Under the pieces are notes generated by a model that saw only the letters and a list, made by a program, of their open reading frames with translations, made no database searches and was not told the DNA's origin. From contig JBDUDK010000021.1 in NCBI GenBank assembly GCA_040002995.1, positions 1-36,412 on the forward strand: DNA of 36,412 nucleotides, in the 5' to 3' direction. This stretch comes from JBDUDK01 sp040002995 (lineage in GTDB: Bacteria > Actinomycetota > Acidimicrobiia > Acidimicrobiales > Ilumatobacteraceae). Made by a program: the position numbers and the translations under genes. Shown in pieces: positions 15,952 through 23,003 of this stretch. The number at the start of each line of letters is the position of its first letter. Position 1 is the stretch's first letter.

Positions 15952-17045
15952 TGCGAGCTCACCGCTTGCAAGCTGCGGAACCGGCTCTCGAGGTGGCCAC
16001 GAACGACATCAAGCTCGACCGCAAGGACGATCACCGCGCCTGTCGCCATGTACTGCCAGTTGGGGTCGATGCCGAGCAGGTTGAGCCCGTTGCGCATCAC
16101 CGCGATGACCATGGCACCGGTCAGGGCGTTGAGGACCGTGCCTCGACCTCCGAGGAAGCTCGCCCCGCCGATGATCACCGCCGCGATGGCGTCAAGCTCG
16201 GCCAGCGCCCCAGACGTGGGGGATGCAGCGTGCCCCTTCCCCATTGTCAGTAAAGCCGCGACGCCGGCCAGAGCGCCGCTCACGACGTACACCGAGATCA
16301 GCACCGCGGGAACCGAGATGCCGTTGCGCACCGCGGCCTCGGGACTGCCGCCAACGGCATAGATCCAACGACCCCAAACGAGGCCGCGGGTGATCAGTGT
16401 CATCAGTAGAGCGACGACAGCGACCACGAGGGTGGCGATAGGGAACCAGCCGATGCGGCCCGCACCGGGAATCCACGAAATACGGCCCGCCCCGATGGTG
16501 TTGATGATGTGCGGCGCGCCCTGGATCGTCTTGCTGTGCGACAGGTAAAGCGCCAGTCCGCTCGCGGCTGAGAGCATCGCGAGCGTCGGGATAAACGGGT
16601 GCGGAAGCCGCCCCTTCACGAACAGCACTCCATTCACGACGCCGACAGCGCAGCCTGTGGCGAGCGCCGCAGCAATGGCGAGCGGGGCGGAACCGTGGTC
16701 CCGCCAGACGATGGCGCCGACGATTGCGCTCAGCGAAAGGTTGGATCCCACCGACAGGTCGATCCCACGCGTGACGATCACGAGGAGTTGGCCGAGAGCG
16801 AGGACGGAGACAACGGCGGACTGCTTGAGCACGTTGCCGACGTTCTCGAACGACAGGAAGACGTCTGACGTGATGCTCAGGGTTGCGACGAGGAGCACCA
16901 GGATCATTAGTGGCCCCAGCCTCAACGCGGCGAGGCCGAGCATGAGCCCGCGGTGGCCGTCCCGTGGCGCCGACGTAGCGGCGCCGGCCGCCCTCGTGTC
17001 CGGTCCGTCGCGAGCAACGCCTGTCGCACGCCCACGTCTCGTCAC
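15948..17045 (-). CDS. Sugar-type ABC transporter permease
   Basis: A 365-residue permease of the RbsC family. The N-terminal part is followed by many hydrophobic helices; the family segments LLVIVTRGIDLSVGS (positions about 90-105), HPFIPTLAMLSAASGLAL, IYAVGGSPEAAVRNGI, ELDAIAAVIIGGASFLGGRGTVLNALTGA and MRNGLNLLGIDPNWQYMATGAVI are clear. The GTG at 17045 is chosen because it follows GGAGG by 4 bases; an open frame runs on to 17174 through the operator. It is the first gene of the nine-gene operon and begins 57 bases from the divergent operator. Confidence 0.9.
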   Translation of the reverse strand: MTRRGRATGVARDGPDTRAAGAATSAPRDGHRGLMLGLAALRLGPLMILVLLVATLSITSDVFLSFENVGNVLKQSAVVSVLALGQLLVIVTRGIDLSVGSNLSLSAIVGAIVWRDHGSAPLAIAAALATGCAVGVVNGVLFVKGRLPHPFIPTLAMLSAASGLALYLSHSKTIQGAPHIINTIGAGRISWIPGAGRIGWFPIATLVVAVVALLMTLITRGLVWGRWIYAVGGSPEAAVRNGISVPAVLISVYVVSGALAGVAALLTMGKGHAASPTSGALAELDAIAAVIIGGASFLGGRGTVLNALTGAMVIAVMRNGLNLLGIDPNWQYMATGAVIVLAVELDVVRGHLESRFRSLQAVSSQ

Positions 17046-17094
17046 CGATCCTCCATCTGCTGCCTTAGGTCGTTGCCTCGAGCAGCACCCCCGA

Positions 17095-17134
17095 TTGCAG
17101 TTTGCAATATGACATTTCCTATAGCATATGGCAA
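17095..17134. promoter_or_regulatory. Symmetric operator and divergent promoters, transporter operon / gntR
   Basis: A near-perfect inverted repeat, TTGCAATATG at 17102-17111 and CATATGGCAA at 17125-17134 (9 of 10 pairs, 13-base centre). Each arm also looks like half of a promoter. On the plus strand TTGCAA, 17 bases, then CATATG leads to the gntR gene. On the minus strand TTGCCA, 17 bases, then CATATT leads to the transporter operon. The site is AT-rich in a GC-rich setting and lies between the two divergent units. Repressor binding here would close both promoters at once; binding by the neighbouring GntR protein is inference. Confidence 0.65.
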
Positions 17135-17187
17135 GGGCAACGTGGGATATGCTTCGACCGGGCCGCGACAACAACGTCGGGAGTCAC

Positions 17188-17913
17188 GTGACGAACCTTG
17201 ATCTGCACGAGTCTGTCCTCGCTACGCAAGCCGGGCGTCGCCTCACCGAGCGGCCGCCCTTGGTCGACGACGTCCACGACGTGCTGGTCGACATGGTGAT
17301 GAACCGCAGCGTCGAGGCCGGTGCGCGGCTCAACATCGACGCCCTTGCCCGCACGCTCCAGGTGTCACCGACACCCATCCGTGAGGCGCTGGCCCGCATG
17401 GAGGCTGAAGGGTTGGTTGCCAAAGAACCCCGCCGCGGCTACACGGTCGCGCGGCTCATCCGGCTCGAGGAGCTGCGCTCAATGATGGAGTTTCGTCTGT
17501 TGATCGAGCCCGCGGCGGCCGCGGCTGCAGCGGAACGAATCACTTCGAACGAGGCAGCGGCCCTCCGGGCGTTTGCTCGTAGCGGGGGCGCCGGTGACTA
17601 CGACGCGACAGCCAACCGCCTGGACATGGTCTACGACGCGAAGTTCCACGACACGATCGCCACGCTCGGCGGGAACCCTTGGTTGCGAGACTCGCTCGTT
17701 CGCCTTCGGAGCCACCTGCATATGTACCGCCTGTACCACCACGCACAGCAGGCCGCCGCGACCAAGCCCGAGCACATCGCCATCGCTCGCGCCATCACGA
17801 GCCGCGATCCGGATGCGGCCGCCGAAGCTATGAGGGCGCACCTGCGAACAGCAATGAACCGTCTCGACAACGTGTTCGCTTCGGGGAAACTCGGCACGGT
17901 GCCGGCACGCTGA
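17188..17913 (+). CDS. GntR family (FCD-domain) transcriptional regulator
   Basis: A 241-residue regulator. The winged helix runs from about residue 25 to 95 (LNIDALARTLQVSPTPIREALARMEAEGLV, then PRRGYTVARL). The C-terminal all-helical FCD ligand domain has the usual acidic/His positions (EFRLLIEP, DAKFHDTIATL, EHIAIARAI, MRAHL). FCD regulators respond to sugar acids and other carboxylates, as with UxuR, ExuR and LgoR. The GTG at 17188 is preferred; the ATG at 17128 lies inside the operator palindrome. It is divergent from the catabolic operon and most likely represses it until the inducer binds. Confidence 0.85.
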   Translation: MTNLDLHESVLATQAGRRLTERPPLVDDVHDVLVDMVMNRSVEAGARLNIDALARTLQVSPTPIREALARMEAEGLVAKEPRRGYTVARLIRLEELRSMMEFRLLIEPAAAAAAAERITSNEAAALRAFARSGGAGDYDATANRLDMVYDAKFHDTIATLGGNPWLRDSLVRLRSHLHMYRLYHHAQQAAATKPEHIAIARAITSRDPDAAAEAMRAHLRTAMNRLDNVFASGKLGTVPAR

Positions 17914-17917
17914 GATC

Positions 17918-18396
17918 GTGACCTCGGTCGTCGACAGCCACGCCCACGAGGGGGACGCCGCGCGGTCCTCTATCCGTGAATACGTGAGACGCGCAAGTTG
18001 CGGCCTGCATTCCAGCTCGCCGATGTCGCCGACGAGCTAATCGCTGTCGGGGTTGACCGCGTTGTTCTCGTCCAGGCCGCGGACAACGTTGCCGACACCG
18101 AGAACATGCTGCGCGCCGCAAACCACAGCGGCGGGCATCGTCGCATCGGTTCCCCTTCGGGAGCCGAACGCGGCAAAAGCGCTGGTCCGGCAGTGGCGTG
18201 ACGAACCGATCGTCGGTGTGCGCCATCTTGTGCATCGAGACTCCGACCCCAACCTGTTGCGCGACGACGCGATACACAGAGACGCCTGCCGAACTCGGGG
18301 AGCGCGGACGGGCCTTCGATGTGTGCGCGGAGACACCACAGTTGCTTGTTCTTATACCTGAGCTCGCCCGGCGCCACGCAGCGACCACCTTCGTGA
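17918..18396 (+). pseudogene. Amidohydrolase (lactonase-like), frameshifted and truncated
   Basis: Begins with a GTG 4 bases after gntR and reads VTSVVDSHAHEGD, the metal-binding start of amidohydrolase-2 proteins. Homology then moves between frames: FQLADVADELIAVGVDRVVLVQ in one, VPLREPNAAKALVRQWRDEP and IVGVRHLVHRDSDPNLLRDDA in a second, and LGERGRAFDVCAETPQLL with PELARRHAATTFV in a third. At least three frame changes and an early stop break the gene, and the C-terminal half is gone where it meets integrase sequence. Intact relatives hydrolyse sugar lactones such as L-fucono-, L-rhamnono- or galactonolactone, which would suit a pathway entering at an aldonate. The reading frames were aligned by eye. 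Confidence 0.7.
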
Positions 18397-18411
18397 CCCG
18401 CCTCCGTCGGG

Positions 18412-18590
18412 AGAGCGCTTAGGGAGCAACTCCAGCGACTTGCCTCCGAGCCCGACGCGCTGTTCTTCCCGTCTCCGAAAGGCTTGCCGATCGGCCTGTC
18501 GTTGTGGCGGCGACGGTTCTGGCAACCGGCGGTGCGCGCTGCCGCGCTGGAGCCGTTACGTATCCATGATCTGCGCCATACCGCCTTTAA
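18412..18590 (+). pseudogene. Tyrosine integrase fragment with HDLRHT box
   Basis: One frame reads REQLQRLASEPDALFF, then PSPKG, then WRRRFWQPAVRAAALEPLRIHDLRHTA. This is the part of actinobacterial phage/ICE integrases leading to the H-x-L-R-H active-site box (18565-18582, His and Arg catalytic residues). Both the upstream part of the enzyme and the later GH box and catalytic Tyr are missing, and the frame is closed by a stop at 18394 on the left. It directly abuts the broken amidohydrolase, so a deletion or insertion junction lies at about 18395-18412. Confidence 0.7.
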
Positions 18591-18651
18591 ACCTGACCAC
18601 GTACCATCACCATCGGCGGCGGACTTCGCCAGGAGAACCCGCCGCAGGACG

Positions 18652-18679
18652 AGGCCGCCCTGGCCGTACGGGGCGGCCT
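18652..18679 (+). terminator. Possible rho-independent terminator
   Basis: Perfect 9-bp inverted repeat, AGGCCGCCC at 18652-18660 and GGGCGGCCT at 18671-18679, with a 10-base loop and a weak T-rich tail (TCTTCG) on the plus strand. It lies after the integrase fragment and 18 bases beyond the stop of the convergent secreted-protein gene, so it may serve either direction. The tail is poor, hence modest confidence. Confidence 0.4.
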
Positions 18680-18697
18680 TCTTCGCGTTAGACGACG

Positions 18698-19198
18698 TCA
18701 GAGCGGCTCAACCACGATGCGCTCGCCGTCAAACGTGCCAGTGAGCGAGAAGGTGGGGTTGCCGGCGCCGTCAAAGCCGTCGGCCGCGAACTTCCCGCTG
18801 ATGTGGTTCCCTGTGCGCGTCCCGACTCCTCGGACCTTGTCGAGGCCACCGGTCGGCGCGCCATTCTGGTCCGTGTCGGCCGAGTAGAACGTGAACGCGA
18901 AACCGTTGTGCCCGGTGTTCTTCCACGTACCTAGCCCAGTGGGGCCACCGCCGGCATCAAGGTTGGTGACGACGCCGCCACTCGCGTACCCGCTCACGAC
19001 CCGCCCGAAGGGGACCGGGTTCCCGTCGAAACTGACCGTGGAGAGCCAGCTGCCCTTCAGTCCGCCGTCCTCATCGGAGCCTTCTGATTCGGCGGCCGCA
19101 ACCCCCGGCGCCACCGTCGCCGCCGCCAGCACTCCCAAGCCTCCAGCGCCTGCGCCGAGCAGAACCCGACGACGAGTCACAGTCTGTGTCTTTTCCAA
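18698..19198 (-). CDS. Tat-secreted small beta-rich protein
   Basis: A 166-residue protein with an N-terminal twin-arginine signal (TRRRVLLGAGAGGLGVLAA, then APGVAAAE as a cleavage region). The mature part is Gly-, Thr- and Phe-rich with alternating strands (GSWLSTVSFDG, TWKNTGHNGFAFTFY, GNHISGKFAADG, TFSLTGTFDGERIVVE), a pattern like a small lipocalin-type or other beta-barrel secreted protein. I recognise no named family with certainty. The TTG at 19198 is chosen because GGAGGGGG lies 7 bases upstream; a frame from 19249 lacks such a site. It is cargo of the island and close to two other small genes on the same strand. Confidence 0.65.
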   Translation of the reverse strand: MEKTQTVTRRRVLLGAGAGGLGVLAAATVAPGVAAAESEGSDEDGGLKGSWLSTVSFDGNPVPFGRVVSGYASGGVVTNLDAGGGPTGLGTWKNTGHNGFAFTFYSADTDQNGAPTGGLDKVRGVGTRTGNHISGKFAADGFDGAGNPTFSLTGTFDGERIVVEPL

Positions 19199-19266
19199 CT
19201 GAAATCCCCCTCCACCTGGACGCTCCCCACGGAGCGTGAGTTCGACCATCCTGCGTAGTTGTTCGA

Positions 19267-19449
19267 TTAAGAGTCAAGGGGGTGCTCCGCGATCGTCTTC
19301 AGGTCCGCACCGACCCGGGCGAGTAACGCCCTGGTGTTGGTGATCTCGTCGAGCAACTCGAGCAGTTCCTCGCGTTTGATCGCGGCCGGCGCTCCGGGGG
19401 CGAGCATCGCTGTCGAACGTTGCAACGCCACGAGGTCGGCTTGATTCAT
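19267..19449 (-). CDS. Hypothetical short helical protein
   Basis: A frame of 60 codons starting at an ATG behind GGTGG. The product is mostly helical (ADLVALQRSTAML, then KREELLELLDEITNTRALLARVGADLKTIAEH) with heptad-like leucines, so a coiled coil is possible. No family is recognised. The open frame reaches back to 19569, so a 100-residue form is possible. It ends 17 bases upstream of the Tat-protein frame and may be transcribed with it. Positions 19450-19584 otherwise show nothing clear. Confidence 0.4.
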   Translation of the reverse strand: MNQADLVALQRSTAMLAPGAPAAIKREELLELLDEITNTRALLARVGADLKTIAEHPLDS

Positions 19450-19584
19450 CAGCCCACCGTAGACGAACACATGTTCGCCTACTGACGGTTTGGGGGTGCG
19501 CGTCCTATAGGCGTAACGGTTCCGGTCAAAGAGACCAGGGAGAGCCGCGTCGGCTACGGGACCGGGCACTGCGCGAGTGGCGGT

Positions 19585-19935
19585 TTAGGCTTTACCGCAG
19601 GTGAAATAAGCCGTCATTGTTGCGGCCGCGCCGAAGACTGCATAGCCGGTACCACCGCCCGCTAGGCAGGCAGAACCGAGTGAGACGTACTTGGCCTGGA
19701 GATCGGCGTCGGAACGCCACGGCCAGTCGTTGCAGGTCCAGAGGATCGTCGGCCACGATCCCAGCGTCATGTTCGTGTTGCCGAGGGTGCCGCGGTACCT
19801 CTGGCAGAGCTTGGCGGCGTTCGTGCTGTTCCCCCCCGCTGCAGCTCCCGCCGGAGCCGCCAAACCGGCGACCGGCACGCCGACGATGGCCGTGATTGCG
19901 AGTGCACCGGCACATGACCTTAAGGATTTGAACAC
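19585..19935 (-). CDS. Small secreted four-cysteine protein
   Basis: A 116-residue product with a Sec signal peptide (SLRSCAGALAITAIVGVPVAGLAAPAGAAA). The mature part, about 84 residues, has four cysteines (KLCQRY, WTCND, SACLA, FTCGK), enough for two disulfides, and is rich in Trp, Gly and Thr. I do not recognise the family. The start is GTG with GAGGGG about 7 bases before it. It is an island gene; secreted small disulfide proteins can be effectors, inhibitors or surface proteins, but no function can be given from sequence. Confidence 0.6.
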   Translation of the reverse strand: MFKSLRSCAGALAITAIVGVPVAGLAAPAGAAAGGNSTNAAKLCQRYRGTLGNTNMTLGSWPTILWTCNDWPWRSDADLQAKYVSLGSACLAGGGTGYAVFGAAATMTAYFTCGKA

Positions 19936-20121
19936 CCGACGCCCCTCTCGACAGCGGACCTTCCTGGCCCACAGAAGCCCATAGTCTCAAGGTGGCCCGA
20001 ACCGATGGCAGAGGCGAAAGTCCACACCACCCGGCGGGGCGGTGTTGAGCCGCACGGAATGCCCGCTCGGCGCTCGCCCGTCGAGCGGCGCCTCCTGTAA
20101 TTCCGAAGTGCGCCCCTTCCA

Positions 20122-20479
20122 AGGCTGGCAGGGGTCGCCCGATTGGGCGAAGCCCACGCCCAGGGCCGCCTCCGCCGAGCTCACCCGCCTCGGACGCGTG
20201 CCACTGCTCATCATCGACGAGGTCGGCTACATCCCCTTCGACGGCGAAGCCGCCAACCTCTTCTTCCAGTTGATCTCGGCCCGCTACGAACGAGCCTCCG
20301 TCATCGTCACCTCGAACAAACCCTTCGGACGATGGGGCGAAGTGTTCGGCGACGCCACCGTCGCCGCCGCAATGATCGACCGCCTCGTCCACCACGCCGA
20401 AGTCGTCAACCTCAAAGGCGACAGCTACCGACTCAAAGACCGCGACCTCGGGAGGGTGCCCACAGACGACGCCGCGTGA
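20122..20479 (+). pseudogene. istB remnant (IS21 family transposition ATPase)
   Basis: The C-terminal part of an IstB-like ATPase: ELTRLGRVPLLIIDEVGYIPFD (Walker B), FFQLISARYERASVIVTSN, KPFGRWGEVFGD, IDRLVHHAEVVNLKGDSYRLKDRD. The N-terminal half with Walker A is missing. Just before, RLGEAHAQGRL is in a different frame, so one extra base near 20173 breaks the reading. No istA is present. A short inverted repeat (GACCCC at 20483-20488, GGGGTC at 20496-20501) follows the stop. Positions 19936-20121 hold no recognisable gene. Confidence 0.85.
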
Positions 20480-20550
20480 CCAGACCCCACGGAAGGGGGT
20501 CAAACGAGGGCGACGTCCTCAACGTCGATGAGAACTTCGTCGCGGCATAG

Positions 20551-21441
20551 CTAGCGCTGGGCGGCCACGGATGCAACGGCGTCGAGCACCGTTTGCTGGT
20601 GCGTACGGAAGAGCTCGTGGTCCGCGTCGTCGATGATCTGCTGGCGGCCGTTGGGCACCTGGGCCGCCAGGTTGCTATGTGTTGTTCGCCAGAACGAGTC
20701 GGCCTCGCTCTGGCCCGGAACTCCGCCCGCCGTCAACACGATGACCGGTACGGCAGGAAGCGGACCGGCTTGCTTGACCTGGGCGGCACTTTCATCCGAC
20801 GCCTCGATTTCGGGCCAGAAGTTCTCCAAGCGAGCCGCCGCCAGATCGATCTCGTCCGCCTTCAGCTCTTCTGGTGTCAGATGATCGCGATAGCCGAGTT
20901 GAAACTCCGCGGTCCTCGGCTCGATGAACACCATGCCGGCGACCTCCGTTGGATGCTGCGCGGCGAAGAGCTGCGCGTACATCGCGCCGAGCGAGTGGGA
21001 AAGCAGCACTAGTGGCGTGGGGATGGGCGCCCTGTCGATGACTGTCTGCAGCTCGTCGGCCACACGCTGCGCCGTGCGGGGCAGCGGCCCCGGCTCGCTG
21101 ACGCCCGACCCTGCTCTCTCGTAGACGCAGGTTCGATACGAGTCCGCCAGAGTGGGTTGGATCGCGCTCCACGTGGACACCGATTGGCCGGCTCCCATCT
21201 CGACAAGCACGGTCGGGGAACCGGTTCCTTGACACACGACGTGAAGCGTGTGGCCGCCAACGTCGATCATCCTGTCGTCGATGACGGCCTGATCGAGCGA
21301 TGAGGTGTCGCTCGCGGTGGACGAGGTGTCGCCTGCGGTGAGAGTGGGCGTCGAAACGGATGGCCCACCACCGCTGCAGCCGACGACCAAAACAATCGAG
21401 ACGACCAGCCAACCCTTGGTCGCGAAGCGCAACAGCTTCAT
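20551..21441 (-). CDS. Alpha/beta hydrolase lipoprotein
   Basis: A 296-residue alpha/beta hydrolase with a lipoprotein signal (GWLVVSIVLVVGCSGG, lipobox VVGC) and a Ser/Thr-rich linker. The fold markers are VLVEMGAGQSVSTW (oxyanion strand), YRTCVYERAGSGVSEPGP, the nucleophile elbow LLSHSLGAMYAQL (Ser in S-H-S-L-G) and a late DDADHELFRTHQ with candidate Asp/His. It would hydrolyse an ester or amide at the outer face of the membrane; the substrate is unknown. The ATG at 21441 has AAGGGG about 6 bases upstream. It lies inside the island next to the tRNA border. Confidence 0.85.
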   Translation of the reverse strand: MKLLRFATKGWLVVSIVLVVGCSGGGPSVSTPTLTAGDTSSTASDTSSLDQAVIDDRMIDVGGHTLHVVCQGTGSPTVLVEMGAGQSVSTWSAIQPTLADSYRTCVYERAGSGVSEPGPLPRTAQRVADELQTVIDRAPIPTPLVLLSHSLGAMYAQLFAAQHPTEVAGMVFIEPRTAEFQLGYRDHLTPEELKADEIDLAAARLENFWPEIEASDESAAQVKQAGPLPAVPVIVLTAGGVPGQSEADSFWRTTHSNLAAQVPNGRQQIIDDADHELFRTHQQTVLDAVASVAAQR

Positions 21442-21483
21442 GACCGCCCCTTCCCGGTCGCCCCCCCGACGGCCGCGCTGCAC

Positions 21484-21881
21484 CTTAACAGCGGGCCGGC
21501 TGGGGCCCTTCGAGGACTACGAGCCATCGGATTGGGCCGCCCCCTTTTCGGGTCGTCATGCGCGTCGCGGCGCAACCTGCCGCGGCTACGTCGTCGGCGT
21601 CCTCCTCGGGCATCCCGACGCAGAAAAGGATTGCCGGCCACGACGCAAGGAACTCCGACTCACGCGCTCGGGCGCGGATCTTGTGCCGCTCGAGCAACTC
21701 GAGGCGATGGGACGATCCGCGTCGAGCGACGCCACGCGGTCGGACGTGATCGCCATCGCGAGTGCTCGGCGGTGACGTCCCCTCGTGCGGCAGCCGTGCA
21801 GCGCGTGTCATATCCGTGTCACGTCCGGCGAGTCGCGACCGATGCATCGCCAATACAGCACCACTGACCTGGACTTTTGCA
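21484..21881. other. Unassigned stretch next to the right border
   Basis: About 400 bases between the hydrolase gene and the tRNA. Open frames exist on both strands (minus 21485-21853 and plus to 21775), but neither has a recognisable motif, a good ribosome site or a family-like composition. The end of an integrated element is where an excisionase or integrase could once have been; I see no residue of either here. Confidence 0.3.
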
Positions 21882-21926
21882 GTGGGCGATCGCGGACTCG
21901 AACCGCGGACCTCCGCCGTGTGAAGG
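21882..21926 (-). repeat. 45-bp tRNA-Val 3'-half copy (att site, right end)
   Basis: Identical over 45 bases to 7667-7711 and in the same orientation; it is the anticodon-loop-to-3'-end part of the intact tRNA-Val gene plus one base. Under the island reading this half was brought in by the element and completes the tRNA gene. Confidence 0.92.
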
Positions 21927-21956
21927 CGGCGCTCTAACCAACTGAGCCAATCGCCC
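21883..21956 (-). tRNA. tRNA-Val (anticodon CAC)
   Basis: A 74-base cloverleaf: acceptor GGGCGAT pairs perfectly with ATCGCCC, discriminator A, D arm GCTC/GAGC, anticodon stem CCGCC/GGCGG with loop TTCACAC (anticodon CAC, reading GTG), T arm CGCGG/CCGCG with loop TTCGAAT. CCA is not encoded. Its 3' half is duplicated at 7667-7711, marking it as the integration target of the island. Confidence 0.97.
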
Positions 21957-21983
21957 CGAAGGGACGCTCAGACTACCAATCGC

Positions 21984-23003
21984 TCAGCCGGCGCCTTCGA
22001 GCAAGTCGGCGGCCCGTCCGAACAGGAGCGGTACCGAGCGCGCGATGCGCTCCCACTCGATGTCTGGGCGCTTGCCGGTTCGGTGCAGCATCACGTTCAG
22101 GCCGCTGATGGCCCCGAAGCGATAGCCCGAGAGAGCGCGGTAGAACGCGACTTCGTCGAGTGTCACCGAGCGACCGACGCCTTCCGAGTAGCGCTCGACA
22201 AGCATCTCGAAGGGCGGCACTGACGCGAGCGGTGCGCCGTCGGCCCAGCTATCGGGATCGTTCATCATGAGCAACCAACCGAGGTCGAGCAACTGGGCGC
22301 CGACACCAGAAATCTCCCAGTCGACCACGGCCATGAGGCGGGCGTCGTCGAACAAAATGTTGTTGGTCTGGAAATCGCCGTGAAAGACGCCGACCGTCGG
22401 GTCGGAAGGCAAATGCGAGAGCAGCAGATCGCGTGTCCGCTCCCCCATCGTCACCCACTCCGGCTGGGCCGCCTTGGCGAGGATCGGCTCCCAGAACGCG
22501 ATCTCGTCGAGAAGGAGGCGGGGCGCTTCCCACCCGGCCAGCTCGCGTTCCGCGTCGAGAAGGTGCGCGCCGGCGAGCGCGTCGACGGCTTGCGTGAAGA
22601 TGACGGCCGGTTCGACACCGGCAAACAACGGACCAGGATCGCGCACGTTGTACGTCGTGCCCGGAAGTCGCTCGACCATGAAAAACGGAACGTCGAACCA
22701 GCGCTCGTCGTCGCTCCAGTACCGCACCCGCGCGACGGGCGTCCCGTGCCGATGCAATGCCTGGAGGAGCGGCACCTGCCGCAACACGTCGGTATTGCCG
22801 CGGCGGCGCACCCCCTTCGGCGGCATACGCGTGACCAGCCTCTCGCGCACTTCACGGTCGCCGCCGAGAAGCGAGAAACCGAACGACAGCCCGGCGTGGC
22901 CTGGCATCGCTTCGACATCGCTGACGCTCCACTCCGATCCGAAGGTGTCGGCGGCCCAACGCCCAAGCCGATCGCGCAGATCGTCGAGATCGACGACGGC
23001 CAT
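21984..23003 (-). CDS. APH-family phosphotransferase
   Basis: A 339-residue protein with the aminoglycoside/choline-kinase-like fold. The catalytic loop HGDFQTNN (His208, Asp210, Asn215) and the metal-binding VVDWE (Asp228) are intact. The subfamily, with MPGHAGLSFGF near the start and FFMVERLPGTTYNVRDP, resembles the APH-like proteins often found with acyl-CoA dehydrogenases, not known drug-resistance enzymes. It probably phosphorylates a small metabolite. The ATG shares one base with the amidase stop (TGATG), so the two are co-translated. Confidence 0.88.
   Translation of the reverse strand: MAVVDLDDLRDRLGRWAADTFGSEWSVSDVEAMPGHAGLSFGFSLLGGDREVRERLVTRMPPKGVRRRGNTDVLRQVPLLQALHRHGTPVARVRYWSDDERWFDVPFFMVERLPGTTYNVRDPGPLFAGVEPAVIFTQAVDALAGAHLLDAERELAGWEAPRLLLDEIAFWEPILAKAAQPEWVTMGERTRDLLLSHLPSDPTVGVFHGDFQTNNILFDDARLMAVVDWEISGVGAQLLDLGWLLMMNDPDSWADGAPLASVPPFEMLVERYSEGVGRSVTLDEVAFYRALSGYRFGAISGLNVMLHRTGKRPDIEWERIARSVPLLFGRAADLLEGAG

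Larger units (their letters stand above)
7667..21926. mobile_element. Probable tRNA-Val-integrated genomic island (14.2 kb)
   Basis: The region between and including the two 45-bp direct repeats is 14.2 kb. Its geometry is correct for insertion into the 3' end of a tRNA gene: the intact tRNA-Val reads toward the element at the right border and the orphan 3' half marks the left border. Inside are two tyrosine-recombinase fragments (about 8107-8160 and 18412-18590), an istB remnant, one clear pseudogene, and an operon-plus-regulator cargo for sugar-acid use. No intact integrase, excisionase or transfer gene remains, so it appears immobilised. Genes outside the repeats (mod/mop on the left; APH and amidase on the right) would have been neighbours before insertion. 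Confidence 0.75.

Noticed and set aside
17128..17187. ATG at 17128 as start of the GntR regulator
   Set aside because: It lies inside the operator palindrome and the added residues have no family counterpart; the GTG at 17188 fits better.
21984..23003. Antibiotic-resistance aminoglycoside phosphotransferase
   Set aside because: It has the APH fold motifs, but its subfamily signatures are those of metabolic APH-like proteins and its partner is an amidase; resistance is not supported.
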